NCBI RefSeq assembly: GCF_014654205.1
Contig: NZ_BNAW01000010.1
Span: 62,001 to 126,000, forward strand
DNA from: Amycolatopsis bullii
GTDB taxonomy: Bacteria; Actinomycetota; Actinomycetes; Mycobacteriales; Pseudonocardiaceae
Length of the DNA: 64,000 nt
Reading direction: 5' to 3'
Shown here piece by piece: positions 28,962 to 37,964 of the stretch. Position numbers and translations under genes: made by a program. Positions within the stretch are counted from its first letter, which is position 1; each line of letters starts with the position of its first letter. Under the pieces are notes generated by a model that worked only from the letters and a program-made list of their open reading frames with translations, ran no database searches and was not told the origin of the DNA.

Positions 28962-31900
28962 CCGGGACCGGGTCTTCCTCGGTCGTGCGCAGGCGCTGCG
29001 AGATCACCTTGGTGATGCCGTCGCCCTGCATGCTCACGCCGTAAAGGGCGTCGGCGATCTCCATGGTCGGCTTCTGGTGGGTGATGATGATCAGCTGCGA
29101 CGAGTCGCGCAGCTGCTCCAGCAGCCCGATCAGCCGGCGCATGTTGGTGTCGTCGAGCGCCGCCTCGACCTCGTCCATGACGTAGAAGGGTGAGGGCCGG
29201 GCGCGGAAGATCGCGACCAGCATGCCCACCGCGACCAGCGACTTCTCGCCACCGGACAGCAGCGACAGCCGCTTGACCTTCTTGCCCGGCGGGCGCGCTT
29301 CGACGTCGACGCCGGTGCTGAGCAGGTCGTCCGGCTCGGTGAGGACCATCCGGCCCTCGCCGCCCGGGAAGAGGACGCCGAACACCGTCTCGAACTCGCG
29401 GGCGACGTCCTCGTACGCCGAGGCGAAGACCTCGAGGATCTTCTCGTCGACCTGCTTGATGACGGCCTCGAGGTCCTTGCGGGTGTCCTTGAGGTCCTCC
29501 AGCTGCGTGGAGAGGAACTTGTACCGCTCCTCCAGCGCCGCGAACTCCTCCAGGGCCAGCGGGTTCACCTTGCCCAGCAACGACAGGTCCTTCTCGGCGC
29601 GCTTGGCGCGGCGGGCCTGGGTGTCGCGGTCGTAGGGCATCGGCGGCGGCGGGGTGACGTCCTCGCCGCGCTCCTTGGCCGCCTCGTACTCGGCCATCTC
29701 GCCCGCGCTCGGCGGGACCGGGACGTCCGGGCCGTACTCGCGGACGAGGTCCTCCAGCCCCATGCCGAAGTCTTCGGCGATCTTGGCTTCCAGGGTCTCC
29801 AGCCGCAGCCGCTGCTCGGCGCGCAGCACCTCGTCGCGGTGGACGGCGTCGGTCAGCTTCTCCAGCTCGCCGGTGAGCTCGCGGACCTTGGCGCGGACAC
29901 CGGTCAGCGCCTGCTCGCGGCTTTGACGGCGGGCCTGGACCTCGTCGCGCTCGGCGGCGGCGCGCTGCACCGAGTGCTCGATGCGCTCCAGCGCGATCTC
30001 GCCGGCGTTGACGACGGCGTTGGCGATTTCGGCGCCGCGCTTGCGGGCCGCGGCGGCGCGCTCGGCACGCTCGCGGGCCTGCTGCTCGGCGTGCGCGGCG
30101 CGGCGGAGGCCTTCGGCCTTGCCCGCGATGCTGCGGGCGCGTTCTTCGGAGGTGCGCTGCGCGAGCCGCGCCTCCATTTCCTCCTGCCGCACGACGGCCA
30201 GTTCTTCGACGGCCTGGTCGCGCTCGGCGGTGTCCGGGTCGTCCTCGACCGGCTGCTCGGCGACGGCGGCGAGCCGTTCCTCCAGCTCGGCGAGCTGGGC
30301 GAGCGCCTGGACGCGGCTCTGCTCGACCTTCGCGCGCTGCCCGGACAGCCGTTCGACCTCGGCCTGCGCCTGGCGGGCGGCCTGCTGCAGCCGGTTGAGC
30401 CGTTCCGAGGACCGGGCTTTGCGGACCTTCGCCTCGCCGAGGGCGTCCTTGGCCTGCGAGACCTCTTCGCGGCGCGCCTGCTGCTCGGCGCGGGCGCCTT
30501 CCAGCTCGGCCGCGTACCGCTCCAGCGAGCGTTCGGCCAGGCGGAGCCGCTCGCCCGCCTCGTCGACGGCGGCCTGGACCTCGATCACGCTCTCGCGCTT
30601 GCCGGAGCCGCCGATCACCCAGCGGGCGCCGAAGACGTCGCCCTCGGCGGTGACCGCGCGGACTTCGGGGTGCACCGCGACCAGGTGCCGCGCCGCATCG
30701 AGGTCGCGGACGATGGCCAGCTTGTCGAGCGCCTGCTCGACGGCGGGCCGCAGCTGCGCCGGTGCGGTGACGACCTCGCGGGCCCAGCGCGCGCCCTCCG
30801 GCAGCGACGGCCACGAATACGTGTCCACAGTGGACTCGGGACCGCCGAGCAGGATGCCCGCACGGCCGGAATCCGTCTCCTTCAGGTACTTCAGCGCGCG
30901 CAGGGCGTCTTCGCCGCCGGTGACGGCGACGGCGTCGGCCACCGGGCCGAGCGCCGCGGCCAGCGCGACCTCGTACCCGGGCTCGACGGTCAGCAGCGCG
31001 GCGACCGAACCCAGCAGGCCGGGCAGCTCGTGGGACGCGCCGAGCAGCGCGCCCGCGCCGTCCTTGCGCTTGAGGCCCATGGACAACGCCTCGACGCGCG
31101 CCTTTTCCGACGCGATCTCGCGCTCGGCCGCGCGTTCGGCCTTGACCAGCTCTTCGACGCGGGCCTTGGCGGCGTTGTTGGCCTCGACCGCGCGGTCGTG
31201 CCGGTCCATCAGGCCGGCGTCGTCGGACTCCTCCGCGCCGCCTTCGGCCTGGGCCATCTCGAGTTCCTCGACGGCGATCTCGGCGCGCTCGGCGGCTTCC
31301 TCGATCGAGACGCTGAGCCGGTCGATTTCGTCGGTGGTGGCGCCGTTCTTGCTGCGCAGCGCCTCGACCTGGCCGGTCAGTTTGGCCATGCCCTCGCGGC
31401 GGTCGGCGATGGCGCGGACGGCGGCCCAGTGCGCGCGCTCGGCGGCCTGGACGCGCTGTTCGAGGTCTTCCCGCCGCAGCACGGTCTGGGCCAGCAGCTC
31501 CCGGGCCTCCATGACGGCCTCGTTGAGCTCTTCTTCCTGCTCGGCGACGCGCTCGGCCTCTTCGAGGAGCTCTTCGGGGTCGCGGCCGCCGGTGTTCGTC
31601 GAGACGTCGGCGGAGAGGTGCCGCTGGCGCTCGACGGCCAGGCGGACGGTGCCGCGCAGGCGCTCGGCCAGTGCGGACAGCTTGTACCAGGTCTCCTGGG
31701 CGGTCTGCAGCAGCGGCGCGTCCTCGGCGAGCGAGGCCTCCAGCTCGGCTTCTTCGGCGGAGACGAGCTCCAGGTGCTGCTCGACCTCGGCGCGGCGCTG
31801 GCGGGCGGTGCGCTCGTCGGCCTCCTCGCGCGCGATCGCGTCGCGCTGGGTGACCAGGTCGTCGGCGAGCAGGCGCAGGCGGGAGTCGCGCAGCTCGGAC

Positions 31901-32556
31901 TGCACCGACTGGGCCTTGCGGGCGATCTCGGCCTGCTTGCCCAGGGGCTTGAGCTGGCGGCGCAGCTCGGTCGTCAGGTCGCCGAGGCGGTCGAGGTTGC
32001 CCTGCATGTTGGCCAGCTTGCGCAGGGTCTGTTCCTTGCGCTTGCGGTGCTTGAGGACGCCGGCGGCCTCTTCGATGAAGGCGCGGCGCTCTTCGGGCTT
32101 GGACTCGAGGATCGCCGAGAGCTGGCCCTGGCCGACGATGACGTGCATTTCGCGGCCGATGCCGGAGTCCGACAGCAGTTCCTGGACGTCCATCAGGCGG
32201 CAGCGGTCGCCGTTGATCTCGTACTCGCTCGCGCCGTCGCGGAACATCCGGCGGGTGATCGAGACCTCGGAGTACTCGATGGGGAGCGCGCCGTCGGCGT
32301 TGTCGATGGTGAGGGTGACCTCGGCGCGGCCGAGCGGGGCGCGGCCCGCGGTGCCGGCGAAGATGACGTCCTCCATCTTGCCGCCGCGCAGGTCCTTGGC
32401 GCCCTGGGTGCCCATGACCCAGCGCAGCGCGTCGAGCACGTTGGACTTGCCCGAGCCGTTCGGCCCGACCACGCAGGTGATCCCCGGCTCGAAGCGCAGC
32501 GTGGTGGCCGAGGCGAAGGACTTGAAGCCCTTGAGCGTCAGGCTTTTCAGGTGCAC
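28954..32556 (-). CDS. smc: Chromosome segregation protein SMC
   Basis: This 1200-residue SMC ATPase organises and compacts the chromosome with ScpA and ScpB. The N-terminal head has Walker A GPNGSGKSN (about residues 32-40). Long coiled coils flank the hinge (about 505-630: GAGALLGASHELPGLLGSV, then EVALAAALGPVADAVAV). The C-terminal head has the signature LSLLSGGEKSLVAVGML and Walker B FYVMDEVEAALDD. Length is normal. An acylphosphatase gene lies 156 bp upstream in the same direction, the usual arrangement in actinomycetes. Confidence 0.98.
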   Translation of the reverse strand: MHLKSLTLKGFKSFASATTLRFEPGITCVVGPNGSGKSNVLDALRWVMGTQGAKDLRGGKMEDVIFAGTAGRAPLGRAEVTLTIDNADGALPIEYSEVSITRRMFRDGASEYEINGDRCRLMDVQELLSDSGIGREMHVIVGQGQLSAILESKPEERRAFIEEAAGVLKHRKRKEQTLRKLANMQGNLDRLGDLTTELRRQLKPLGKQAEIARKAQSVQSELRDSRLRLLADDLVTQRDAIAREEADERTARQRRAEVEQHLELVSAEEAELEASLAEDAPLLQTAQETWYKLSALAERLRGTVRLAVERQRHLSADVSTNTGGRDPEELLEEAERVAEQEEELNEAVMEARELLAQTVLRREDLEQRVQAAERAHWAAVRAIADRREGMAKLTGQVEALRSKNGATTDEIDRLSVSIEEAAERAEIAVEELEMAQAEGGAEESDDAGLMDRHDRAVEANNAAKARVEELVKAERAAEREIASEKARVEALSMGLKRKDGAGALLGASHELPGLLGSVAALLTVEPGYEVALAAALGPVADAVAVTGGEDALRALKYLKETDSGRAGILLGGPESTVDTYSWPSLPEGARWAREVVTAPAQLRPAVEQALDKLAIVRDLDAARHLVAVHPEVRAVTAEGDVFGARWVIGGSGKRESVIEVQAAVDEAGERLRLAERSLERYAAELEGARAEQQARREEVSQAKDALGEAKVRKARSSERLNRLQQAARQAQAEVERLSGQRAKVEQSRVQALAQLAELEERLAAVAEQPVEDDPDTAERDQAVEELAVVRQEEMEARLAQRTSEERARSIAGKAEGLRRAAHAEQQARERAERAAAARKRGAEIANAVVNAGEIALERIEHSVQRAAAERDEVQARRQSREQALTGVRAKVRELTGELEKLTDAVHRDEVLRAEQRLRLETLEAKIAEDFGMGLEDLVREYGPDVPVPPSAGEMAEYEAAKERGEDVTPPPPMPYDRDTQARRAKRAEKDLSLLGKVNPLALEEFAALEERYKFLSTQLEDLKDTRKDLEAVIKQVDEKILEVFASAYEDVAREFETVFGVLFPGGEGRMVLTEPDDLLSTGVDVEARPPGKKVKRLSLLSGGEKSLVAVGMLVAIFRARPSPFYVMDEVEAALDDTNMRRLIGLLEQLRDSSQLIIITHQKPTMEIADALYGVSMQGDGITKVISQRLRTTEEDPVPVS

Positions 32557-32712
32557 GTGCTGCTGACCCCTCTTGCCGCGGGTACGGGCGGTTCAATCGT
32601 CCCAGGCTACCCGGCGGCGTCCGGCACCCGCCGGACGCGCCCCCTCCTCGGCGCGCCTAGCACACCGGAGGCGGCCCCAGCAACATCAGGAGCCACACCG
32701 GCCCCGGACGGC

Positions 32713-33009
32713 CTACCGCTCGACGAAGCCCCGGAGTCCCCCTTTCGGGTCGGACCAGCGCTCGGCGACGTGCTCCACACTTCCGGGTGATTCTCCCGAC
32801 CGTAACGCGGCCAACAACCGCTCACAGTGGTCACGACTACCTTCCGCTATCACCTCGACACGGCCGTCGGCCAGGTTGCTCGCGCTCCCGACCAGCCCGA
32901 GTTCCAGCGCACGGCTGCGCGTCCACCAGCGGAAACCGACGCCCTGGACGCGGCCGCGCACCCACGCCGTCAGCCGGGTGTGGGTTTCTTCCTCACTCAC
33001 GCACTTCAT
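32713..33009 (-). CDS. acyP: Acylphosphatase
   Basis: This 98-residue enzyme hydrolyses carboxyl-phosphate bonds of acylphosphates. The active-site loop is VRGRVQGVGFRWWTRSRA (catalytic Arg) and the conserved Asn lies in GSASNLADGRVEVIAEG. I start at the ATG giving MKCVSEEETHTRL; a GTG three codons on is a possible alternative. It is upstream of smc in the same orientation. Confidence 0.92.
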   Translation of the reverse strand: MKCVSEEETHTRLTAWVRGRVQGVGFRWWTRSRALELGLVGSASNLADGRVEVIAEGSRDHCERLLAALRSGESPGSVEHVAERWSDPKGGLRGFVER

Positions 33010-33198
33010 CCCTTCCGGGTCCACCGACCGCGCACAGTAACGGATCAAGGCCACTACCTGGGCGAATACCCGCACGCCGGTGATAACCTCGCCGCCGAGG
33101 TCGCTCCCCCGCCGTGGCCGTGCTCGTTCTGCTTGGCGAGACACGCCCGATTGCCGGCCTCAGCACCGCGCCTCCCCGAATTCCCCAAGGAGCCCCGT

Positions 33199-33795
33199 AT
33201 GCCCCGCCCCGCCGGGTCGGATTCGAGCTCTCGGATCACCAGGATCGACACCGCGCCGCCCAAGAGCAGCAAACCGAACCGCACCGGGTACGTCGTGCTC
33301 GGGGTGGCCGGGCTGGTCGTCGCGACCGCGTTCGCCGCCGTGGCCGAGCTCGCCGGGCCGGTCCCCGCCTCCACCGCGGGCGGCACGGGCGGCCCCGGCG
33401 GCCAGGGCACCGTCCCGGCCGGGGTCCAGACGCTGCCGGCCACGCCGTCGTCGACCGACCCGGCGACCTCCAGCGGTGCCCCGGCCCCGTCGAACCCGAC
33501 GTCGCCGAGCGTGCCGACGACGGTCGTGTCGGTGAGCCCGGACGGCAAGACGACCACCACGGTCGTCACCCAGCCCGCGCCGCCCCCGCCGCCCCGCATC
33601 GACACCGGCGGCAACCCGCCGCCGGTCACGACGACGCCGGTCACGACGCCGACCTCGACTTCTTCGAGCCCGGAGAAGCCGACGAGCACGACGCCGACCA
33701 CCTCGGTCACCTCGAGCACGCCGCCGCCCGCCGGTGGCTCCAGCTCGGCCGGTGCCCCGTCGTCGAGCCCGACCGGCCCCAGCACCATGGCGTAA
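33199..33795 (+). CDS. Membrane-anchored Thr/Pro/Ser-rich protein
   Basis: This 198-residue protein starts at an ATG preceded by AAGGAG. Residues 1-28 are polar and basic, residues 29-47 form one TM helix (TGYVVLGVAGLVVATAFAAV), and the remaining 150 residues are an extracytoplasmic low-complexity tail rich in T, P and S (runs such as TTTPVTTPTSTSSS). This looks like a wall-spanning, possibly glycosylated stalk. No enzymatic domain is present. A hairpin terminator follows. Confidence 0.75.
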   Translation: MPRPAGSDSSSRITRIDTAPPKSSKPNRTGYVVLGVAGLVVATAFAAVAELAGPVPASTAGGTGGPGGQGTVPAGVQTLPATPSSTDPATSSGAPAPSNPTSPSVPTTVVSVSPDGKTTTTVVTQPAPPPPPRIDTGGNPPPVTTTPVTTPTSTSSSPEKPTSTTPTTSVTSSTPPPAGGSSSAGAPSSSPTGPSTMA

Positions 33796-33809
33796 GCAGG
33801 ACCCCTCCC

Positions 33810-33837
33810 GAAGGCCACCGCCCCGGCGGTGGCCTTC
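33810..33837 (+). terminator. Hairpin terminator
   Basis: A 13-bp perfect inverted repeat, GAAGGCCACCGCC / GGCGGTGGCCTTC, with a 2-base centre starts 14 bp after the stop of the Thr/Pro-rich protein gene. Its placement fits a factor-independent terminator without a T-tract. Confidence 0.75.
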
Positions 33838-33842
33838 GGCGT

Positions 33843-34073
33843 TCCTACGCCAGGACGGCGGCCCAGCACATCTCCTTCTCGGCCGCGGCGTCGAAGCGGC
33901 ACGCGAAGCTGCGGTTCGGGATCGAGCAGCCGACCTTCTGGTTCTAGCCACCGCGGACGCGGCGGCGCAGGTCGTCGGCGAAGTACCCGGCGACGGCCGG
34001 GCCGACCCCGATCAGTCCGAAGCTCCAGGGCTCGGCGCTGCCCAGCCCCGCCGTCAGACGGTCCGCCGCAGCC
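33843..34073 (-). pseudogene. Possible remnant of a gene
   Basis: On the minus strand one frame reads GSAEPWSFGLIGVGPAVAGYF, then FADDLRRRVRGG, a TAG at 33944-33946, and, still in frame, NQKVGCSIPNRSFACRFDAA with further Cys and Trp residues to a second TAG. Composition is protein-like, but there is no start codon outside the palindromic element and one internal stop. I cannot assign a family. Confidence 0.25.
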
Positions 34074-34119
34074 GTCGTGAGTGAGAAGGCGGGTTGGAAC
34101 ACTGTTTTTCACTCACGAC
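34074..34119. repeat. 46-bp palindromic element, copy 1
   Basis: The arms GTCGTGAGTGAGAA and TTTTCACTCACGAC pair with one G-T mismatch around a conserved centre containing GGGTTGGAACACTGTTT. The element matches the copy at 44020-44065 at 41 of 46 positions. It lies 8 bp from the kdpE stop, between convergent genes. Confidence 0.9.
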
Positions 34120-34127
34120 CCTGGGGG

Positions 34128-34826
34128 TCAGACCTCGAAGCGGTAGCCCATTCCCGGTTCGGTGAGCAGGTGCCGCGGCCGCGAAGGCTCCCGCTCCAGT
34201 TTGCGCCGCAGCTGGGCCAGGTACACCCGCAGGTAGTGGGACTCCGTCTCGTACGACGGGCCCCACACCTCGTGCAGGAGCTGCTTCTGCGCCACCAGCC
34301 GGCCGCGGTTGCGGACCAGCAGCTCCAGCACGCCCCACTCCGTCTTCGTCAGGTGGACTTCCTCGCCGTCGTGGCGGCGGACCTTCTTCGCCGCCAGGTC
34401 GACGCTGAACGACGCCGTGTCGACCACCGCGTCCGCGCCGTCCGCGCCCGCCACCGCCGAACGGCGGACCGCCGCGCGCAGCCGGGCCAGCAGTTCGTCC
34501 ATGCCGAACGGCTTGGTCACGTAGTCGTCGGCGCCCGCGTCGAGGGCCTCGACCTTGTCCGCCGAGTCGCCGCGGGCCGAGAGCACGATGATCGGGACCG
34601 TCGTCCAGCCGCGCAGGCCCGCGATCACCTCCGTGCCGTCGAGGTCCGGCAGGCCGAGGTCCAGGACCACCACGTCCGGCTTGGTCTCGGCCACGGCTTT
34701 CAGCGCGGCCGTGCCGTCGTGCGCGGTGATCACCTTGTAGCCGCGGGCGGTCAGGTTGATCCGCAGTGCTCGCACGATCTGCGGCTCGTCGTCCACCACC
34801 AGCACGGTGGCACCCGGGTCGCTCAT
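34128..34826 (-). CDS. kdpE: Response regulator KdpE
   Basis: This 232-residue OmpR-family regulator controls kdp transcription. The receiver has VLVVDDEPQI, the phosphoacceptor Asp in VVVLDLGLPDLDG and the conserved Lys in DDYVTKPFGMDE. The C-terminal winged helix shows HLTKTEWGVLELLVRNRG and HYLRVYLAQLRRKLE. Its ATG overlaps the kdpD stop. It is the last gene of the kdp operon, followed by the palindromic element. Confidence 0.95.
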   Translation of the reverse strand: MSDPGATVLVVDDEPQIVRALRINLTARGYKVITAHDGTAALKAVAETKPDVVVLDLGLPDLDGTEVIAGLRGWTTVPIIVLSARGDSADKVEALDAGADDYVTKPFGMDELLARLRAAVRRSAVAGADGADAVVDTASFSVDLAAKKVRRHDGEEVHLTKTEWGVLELLVRNRGRLVAQKQLLHEVWGPSYETESHYLRVYLAQLRRKLEREPSRPRHLLTEPGMGYRFEV

Positions 34827-37360
34827 CGCACCCCCTCTTCTTCGTACTCCACACTGAACGCGGGCAGGGACAACACGATCGTGAGCCCGCCACCCGGGGT
34901 GTCCTCGGCGCGGATCGTCCCGCCCATCGCCTCGGTGAACCCCTTCGCCACCGACAGGCCGAGCCCGACGCCCGGTGTCGTGTCCCGGTCGCCGCCGAGC
35001 CGCTGGAACGGCGCGAACGCCGAGTCCGCGGCCCCCTTGCGCAGCCCCTTGCCGTGGTCGACGATCCGCAGCTCGACCTGCCCGGAGTGCGCGCTGGCCC
35101 GGGCCGACACCGGCGCGGCGCCGTGGCGCAGCGCGTTGTCCAGCACGTTCGCCACCACCCGTTCCAGCAGGCCGGGGTCGGCGAGCACCGACGGGAGCCG
35201 GTCGTCGACCGCGACCACCACGTCGTCCGAATTGTCCACATTGGATAATGCGTGCGCGACGACCTCGTCGTAGCCCACCGGGCGCAGGTGTGGCCGGACC
35301 GCGCCGGTGGCCAGCCGCGACGAGTCGAGGAGGTTGTCGATCAGCCCGGCGAGCCGGTCGGCGGACAGCTCGATGGCCTCCATCAGCTCCGCGGTGTCCT
35401 CTTCGGACAAATCGAGATCGGCCGCACGCAGGCTGCCGATCGACGCCTTGATCGACGTCAGCGGCGTCCGCAGGTCGTGCCCCACCGCCGAGAGCAGCGT
35501 CGTGCGCAGCTCGGTCGCCTCGGCCTTGCGCTCGGCGCGCGCCGCCGCGGCCGCGGCCCGCTGCTGCCGCAGGGCCAGGAACGCCTGCCCCGCCACGGCT
35601 TCCAACACCCGCCGGTCGGCGGCAGGCAGCGCCCGGCCGCGCAGGGTCAGGTGGACGTCGGCGGTGACGGCGATGTCGGCGTCGGCCTCGTCCGGGTCGG
35701 CGCACGGGTGCTCCCCCGCGGTCGCGACGCATTGCCACACGCCGTCCTGCTTCTCCAGCAGCGTCACCGACGTCAGCGCGAAGTTCTCGCGCACCTTCGC
35801 CAGCAGCCGCTCGATGGGGTTCGCGTGGGTGAGCACGGTCCGGGCGTAGGAGGCCAGCAGTGCCGCCTCGGTCCGCGCCCGCGCCGCCTGCGCCGCCCGG
35901 CGCGCGGCCTGGTCGACGACCAGCGCGACCAGCACCGCGACCACGACCATCGCGATGAGCGTCACGAGGTTCTGCGGCGTGTGCACGTTGAGCGTGTACA
36001 GCGGGGGCGTGAAGAAGAAGTTGAGCAGCCCGGCGCCGAGCACGGCCGCGACCAGCGCCGGGCCGAGCCCGCCGACCAGGGCGACGACGACCGTGACCAG
36101 GACGTAGGCGATGACGTCGGTGGCGAAGTCGAGCCCGCTCGGCAGGGAGACGCCGACGAGGGTGACCAGCACCGGCAAGACGATGCCCAGCACCCAGCCG
36201 GTCACGAGCCGCGAGACCCCCAGCGGGCTCGCGGTCAGCCCCGTCCGCAGCCGCCCGCCGGCCTCGGAGTGGGTGACCATGTGCACGTCGATCGGCCCCG
36301 ACCGGCGGACCACCGCGGCGCCGATGCCCTCGTCGAACAGCCGCGCCACCCGGGACCGCCGCGAGGTGCCGAGCACCAGCTGGGTCGCGTTGACGCCGCG
36401 GGCGAAGTCGAGGAGGGCGCTGGGAACGTCGTCGCCGACGACCGTGTGGAACGTCGCTCCCACCTCCTCGGCGAGCTTGCGGTAGCGGGCCATCGCGGCC
36501 GGGCTGATCCCCGCCAGTCCGTCGCCACGCAGGATGTGGACCACCTGCAGCTCGGCGCCGGCGCGGGTGGCGATCCGGCTGGCCCGGCGGATGAGCGTCT
36601 CGCTCTCCGGCCCGCCGGTGATCGAGGCGACGACGCGTTCGCGCGCCTCCCACGTGTCGGTGATCCGCTGCTCGGCGCGGTAGCGCTGCAGGGCGACGTC
36701 GACCTGGTCGGCCACCCAGAGCAGCGCCAGTTCCCGCAGCGCGGTGAGGTTGCCGGGGCGGAAGTAGTTGCCGAGCGCGGCGTCGATCCGCTCGGCCGGG
36801 TAGACGTTGCCGTGCGCGAGCCGCCGCCGCAGTGCCTCGGGCGTGATGTCGACCAGCTCCAGCTGTTCGGCGCGGCGGACGACCTCGTCCGGCACGGTCT
36901 CCTGCTGGGTGACCCCGGTGATCCGCTCGACGACGTCGTTGAGGCTCTGCAGGTGCTGCACGTTGACCGTGGAGAGCACGTCGATCCCGGCTTCCAGGAG
37001 TTCTTCGACGTCCTGCCAGCGCTTGGCGTTGCGCGAGCCCGGCACGTTGGTGTGCGCCAGTTCGTCGACGACGGCGACCTCGGGCGCGCGGGCCAGCACG
37101 GCGTCGACGTCCATCTCCTCGAACGCGCGGCCGCGGTGCTCGGCGCGCCGCCGCGGGACGACCTCCAGGCCGTCGAGCAGCGCCGCGGTCTTCTCGCGGC
37201 CGTGCGTCTCCACCAGGCCGACGACGACGTCGGTGCCGCGGTCCAGGCGGCGCCGCGCCTCGCCGAGCACGGCGAAGGTCTTGCCGACGCCCGGAGCCGC
37301 GCCGAGGTAGATCCTCAGCTCCCCTCGGCGCGGCTTCGCGGGTGCGTTCTCCGTGGTCAC
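34823..37360 (-). CDS. kdpD: Sensor histidine kinase KdpD
   Basis: This 845-residue membrane kinase senses potassium limitation or osmotic stress. In order: the N-terminal KdpD domain with a Walker-A-like loop (IYLGAAPGVGKTFAVL), a Usp-like domain (about 230-370), four clustered TM helices (about 380-480, ending near NFFFTPPLYTLNVH), a GAF-like region, the H-box GHDLRTPLTSIKASIGSLR, and the ATPase N- and G-boxes (ANVLDNALRHG, GGTIRAEDTPGGG). The GTG start VTTENAPAKPRRGEL was chosen since the preceding residues are not conserved-looking. It starts 5 bp after kdpC ends. Confidence 0.95.
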   Translation of the reverse strand: MTTENAPAKPRRGELRIYLGAAPGVGKTFAVLGEARRRLDRGTDVVVGLVETHGREKTAALLDGLEVVPRRRAEHRGRAFEEMDVDAVLARAPEVAVVDELAHTNVPGSRNAKRWQDVEELLEAGIDVLSTVNVQHLQSLNDVVERITGVTQQETVPDEVVRRAEQLELVDITPEALRRRLAHGNVYPAERIDAALGNYFRPGNLTALRELALLWVADQVDVALQRYRAEQRITDTWEARERVVASITGGPESETLIRRASRIATRAGAELQVVHILRGDGLAGISPAAMARYRKLAEEVGATFHTVVGDDVPSALLDFARGVNATQLVLGTSRRSRVARLFDEGIGAAVVRRSGPIDVHMVTHSEAGGRLRTGLTASPLGVSRLVTGWVLGIVLPVLVTLVGVSLPSGLDFATDVIAYVLVTVVVALVGGLGPALVAAVLGAGLLNFFFTPPLYTLNVHTPQNLVTLIAMVVVAVLVALVVDQAARRAAQAARARTEAALLASYARTVLTHANPIERLLAKVRENFALTSVTLLEKQDGVWQCVATAGEHPCADPDEADADIAVTADVHLTLRGRALPAADRRVLEAVAGQAFLALRQQRAAAAAARAERKAEATELRTTLLSAVGHDLRTPLTSIKASIGSLRAADLDLSEEDTAELMEAIELSADRLAGLIDNLLDSSRLATGAVRPHLRPVGYDEVVAHALSNVDNSDDVVVAVDDRLPSVLADPGLLERVVANVLDNALRHGAAPVSARASAHSGQVELRIVDHGKGLRKGAADSAFAPFQRLGGDRDTTPGVGLGLSVAKGFTEAMGGTIRAEDTPGGGLTIVLSLPAFSVEYEEEGVR

Positions 37361-37364
37361 GCTG

Positions 37365-37964
37365 TCAGTGTGCCCCTCCGGCCGCGGCGCGCACGGCCAA
37401 GTTGAGCGGGAGCACATCCACGCCGGGGACGCCGATCCCCGCCCCGCTCGTGTTCTGCTCGATCAGCTGCTTCACCCGGTCGAGGAGCAGGCCGGTGTTC
37501 CGCGCCACGCGCGCGGCCTGCAGCTCGGCGTAGGCCACGCTGATGTCCGGGTCGAGGCCCGACCCCGACGCCGTCACGGCGTCCGGCGGTACCTGATCGG
37601 GCGTCACGCCTTCGCGTTTCGCAACGGCCTCCTTGCGCTCCCCGATGGTCTTCACGAGGTCTTCGTCGTACGGGCCCTTGTTCGACGCCCCGGACGGCAT
37701 GCCGGGGCCGGCCACCGTGGGCCGGGTGTGGAACCACGGGTCGTGCGCGGGGTCGGCGGGCACCGGGTCGACGCCGATGAGCGACGAGCCGACGGCCCGG
37801 CCGTTCTGCGTGACGATCGAGCCTTCGGCGTGGCCCGCCAGCCCGGGGATGCGGGCGACGGCCCAGACGGCCAGCGGGTAGAGGAGGCCGAGCAGGACGG
37901 TCATGACGAGCAGGACGCGCAGCCCGGCCCAGGTCTGCTTGACGAGCGTGTTCACTTGGTTCAC
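37365..37964 (-). CDS. kdpC: Potassium-transporting ATPase subunit C
   Basis: This 199-residue subunit has one N-terminal TM helix ([19 protein letters not shown]) and an extracytoplasmic domain with the family marks [37 protein letters not shown] and ARNTGL. It stabilises the KdpA-KdpB complex. Its start overlaps the kdpB stop. Confidence 0.96.
   Translation of the reverse strand: MNQVNTLVKQTWAGLRVLLVMTVLLGLLYPLAVWAVARIPGLAGHAEGSIVTQNGRAVGSSLIGVDPVPADPAHDPWFHTRPTVAGPGMPSGASNKGPYDEDLVKTIGERKEAVAKREGVTPDQVPPDAVTASGSGLDPDISVAYAELQAARVARNTGLLLDRVKQLIEQNTSGAGIGVPGVDVLPLNLAVRAAAGGAH

Larger units (their letters stand above)
33796..34127. other. Intergenic region with terminator, possible decayed gene and palindromic element
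   Basis: The 332 bp between two convergent genes hold a GC-rich hairpin (33810-33837), then about 230 bp of minus-strand frame that looks coding but carries an internal stop, then the 46-bp palindromic element at 34074-34119. No complete gene is seen. Confidence 0.6.

Noticed and set aside
29839..32790. A 983-codon plus-strand frame opposite smc
   Set aside because: Residue string is rich in L, G, A, D and R without domains, and the opposite strand encodes an intact SMC.
32985..33000. CTCACTCACG near the acylphosphatase start as a third copy of the palindromic element
   Set aside because: Only one arm fragment matches, the centre is absent and it lies in coding sequence.
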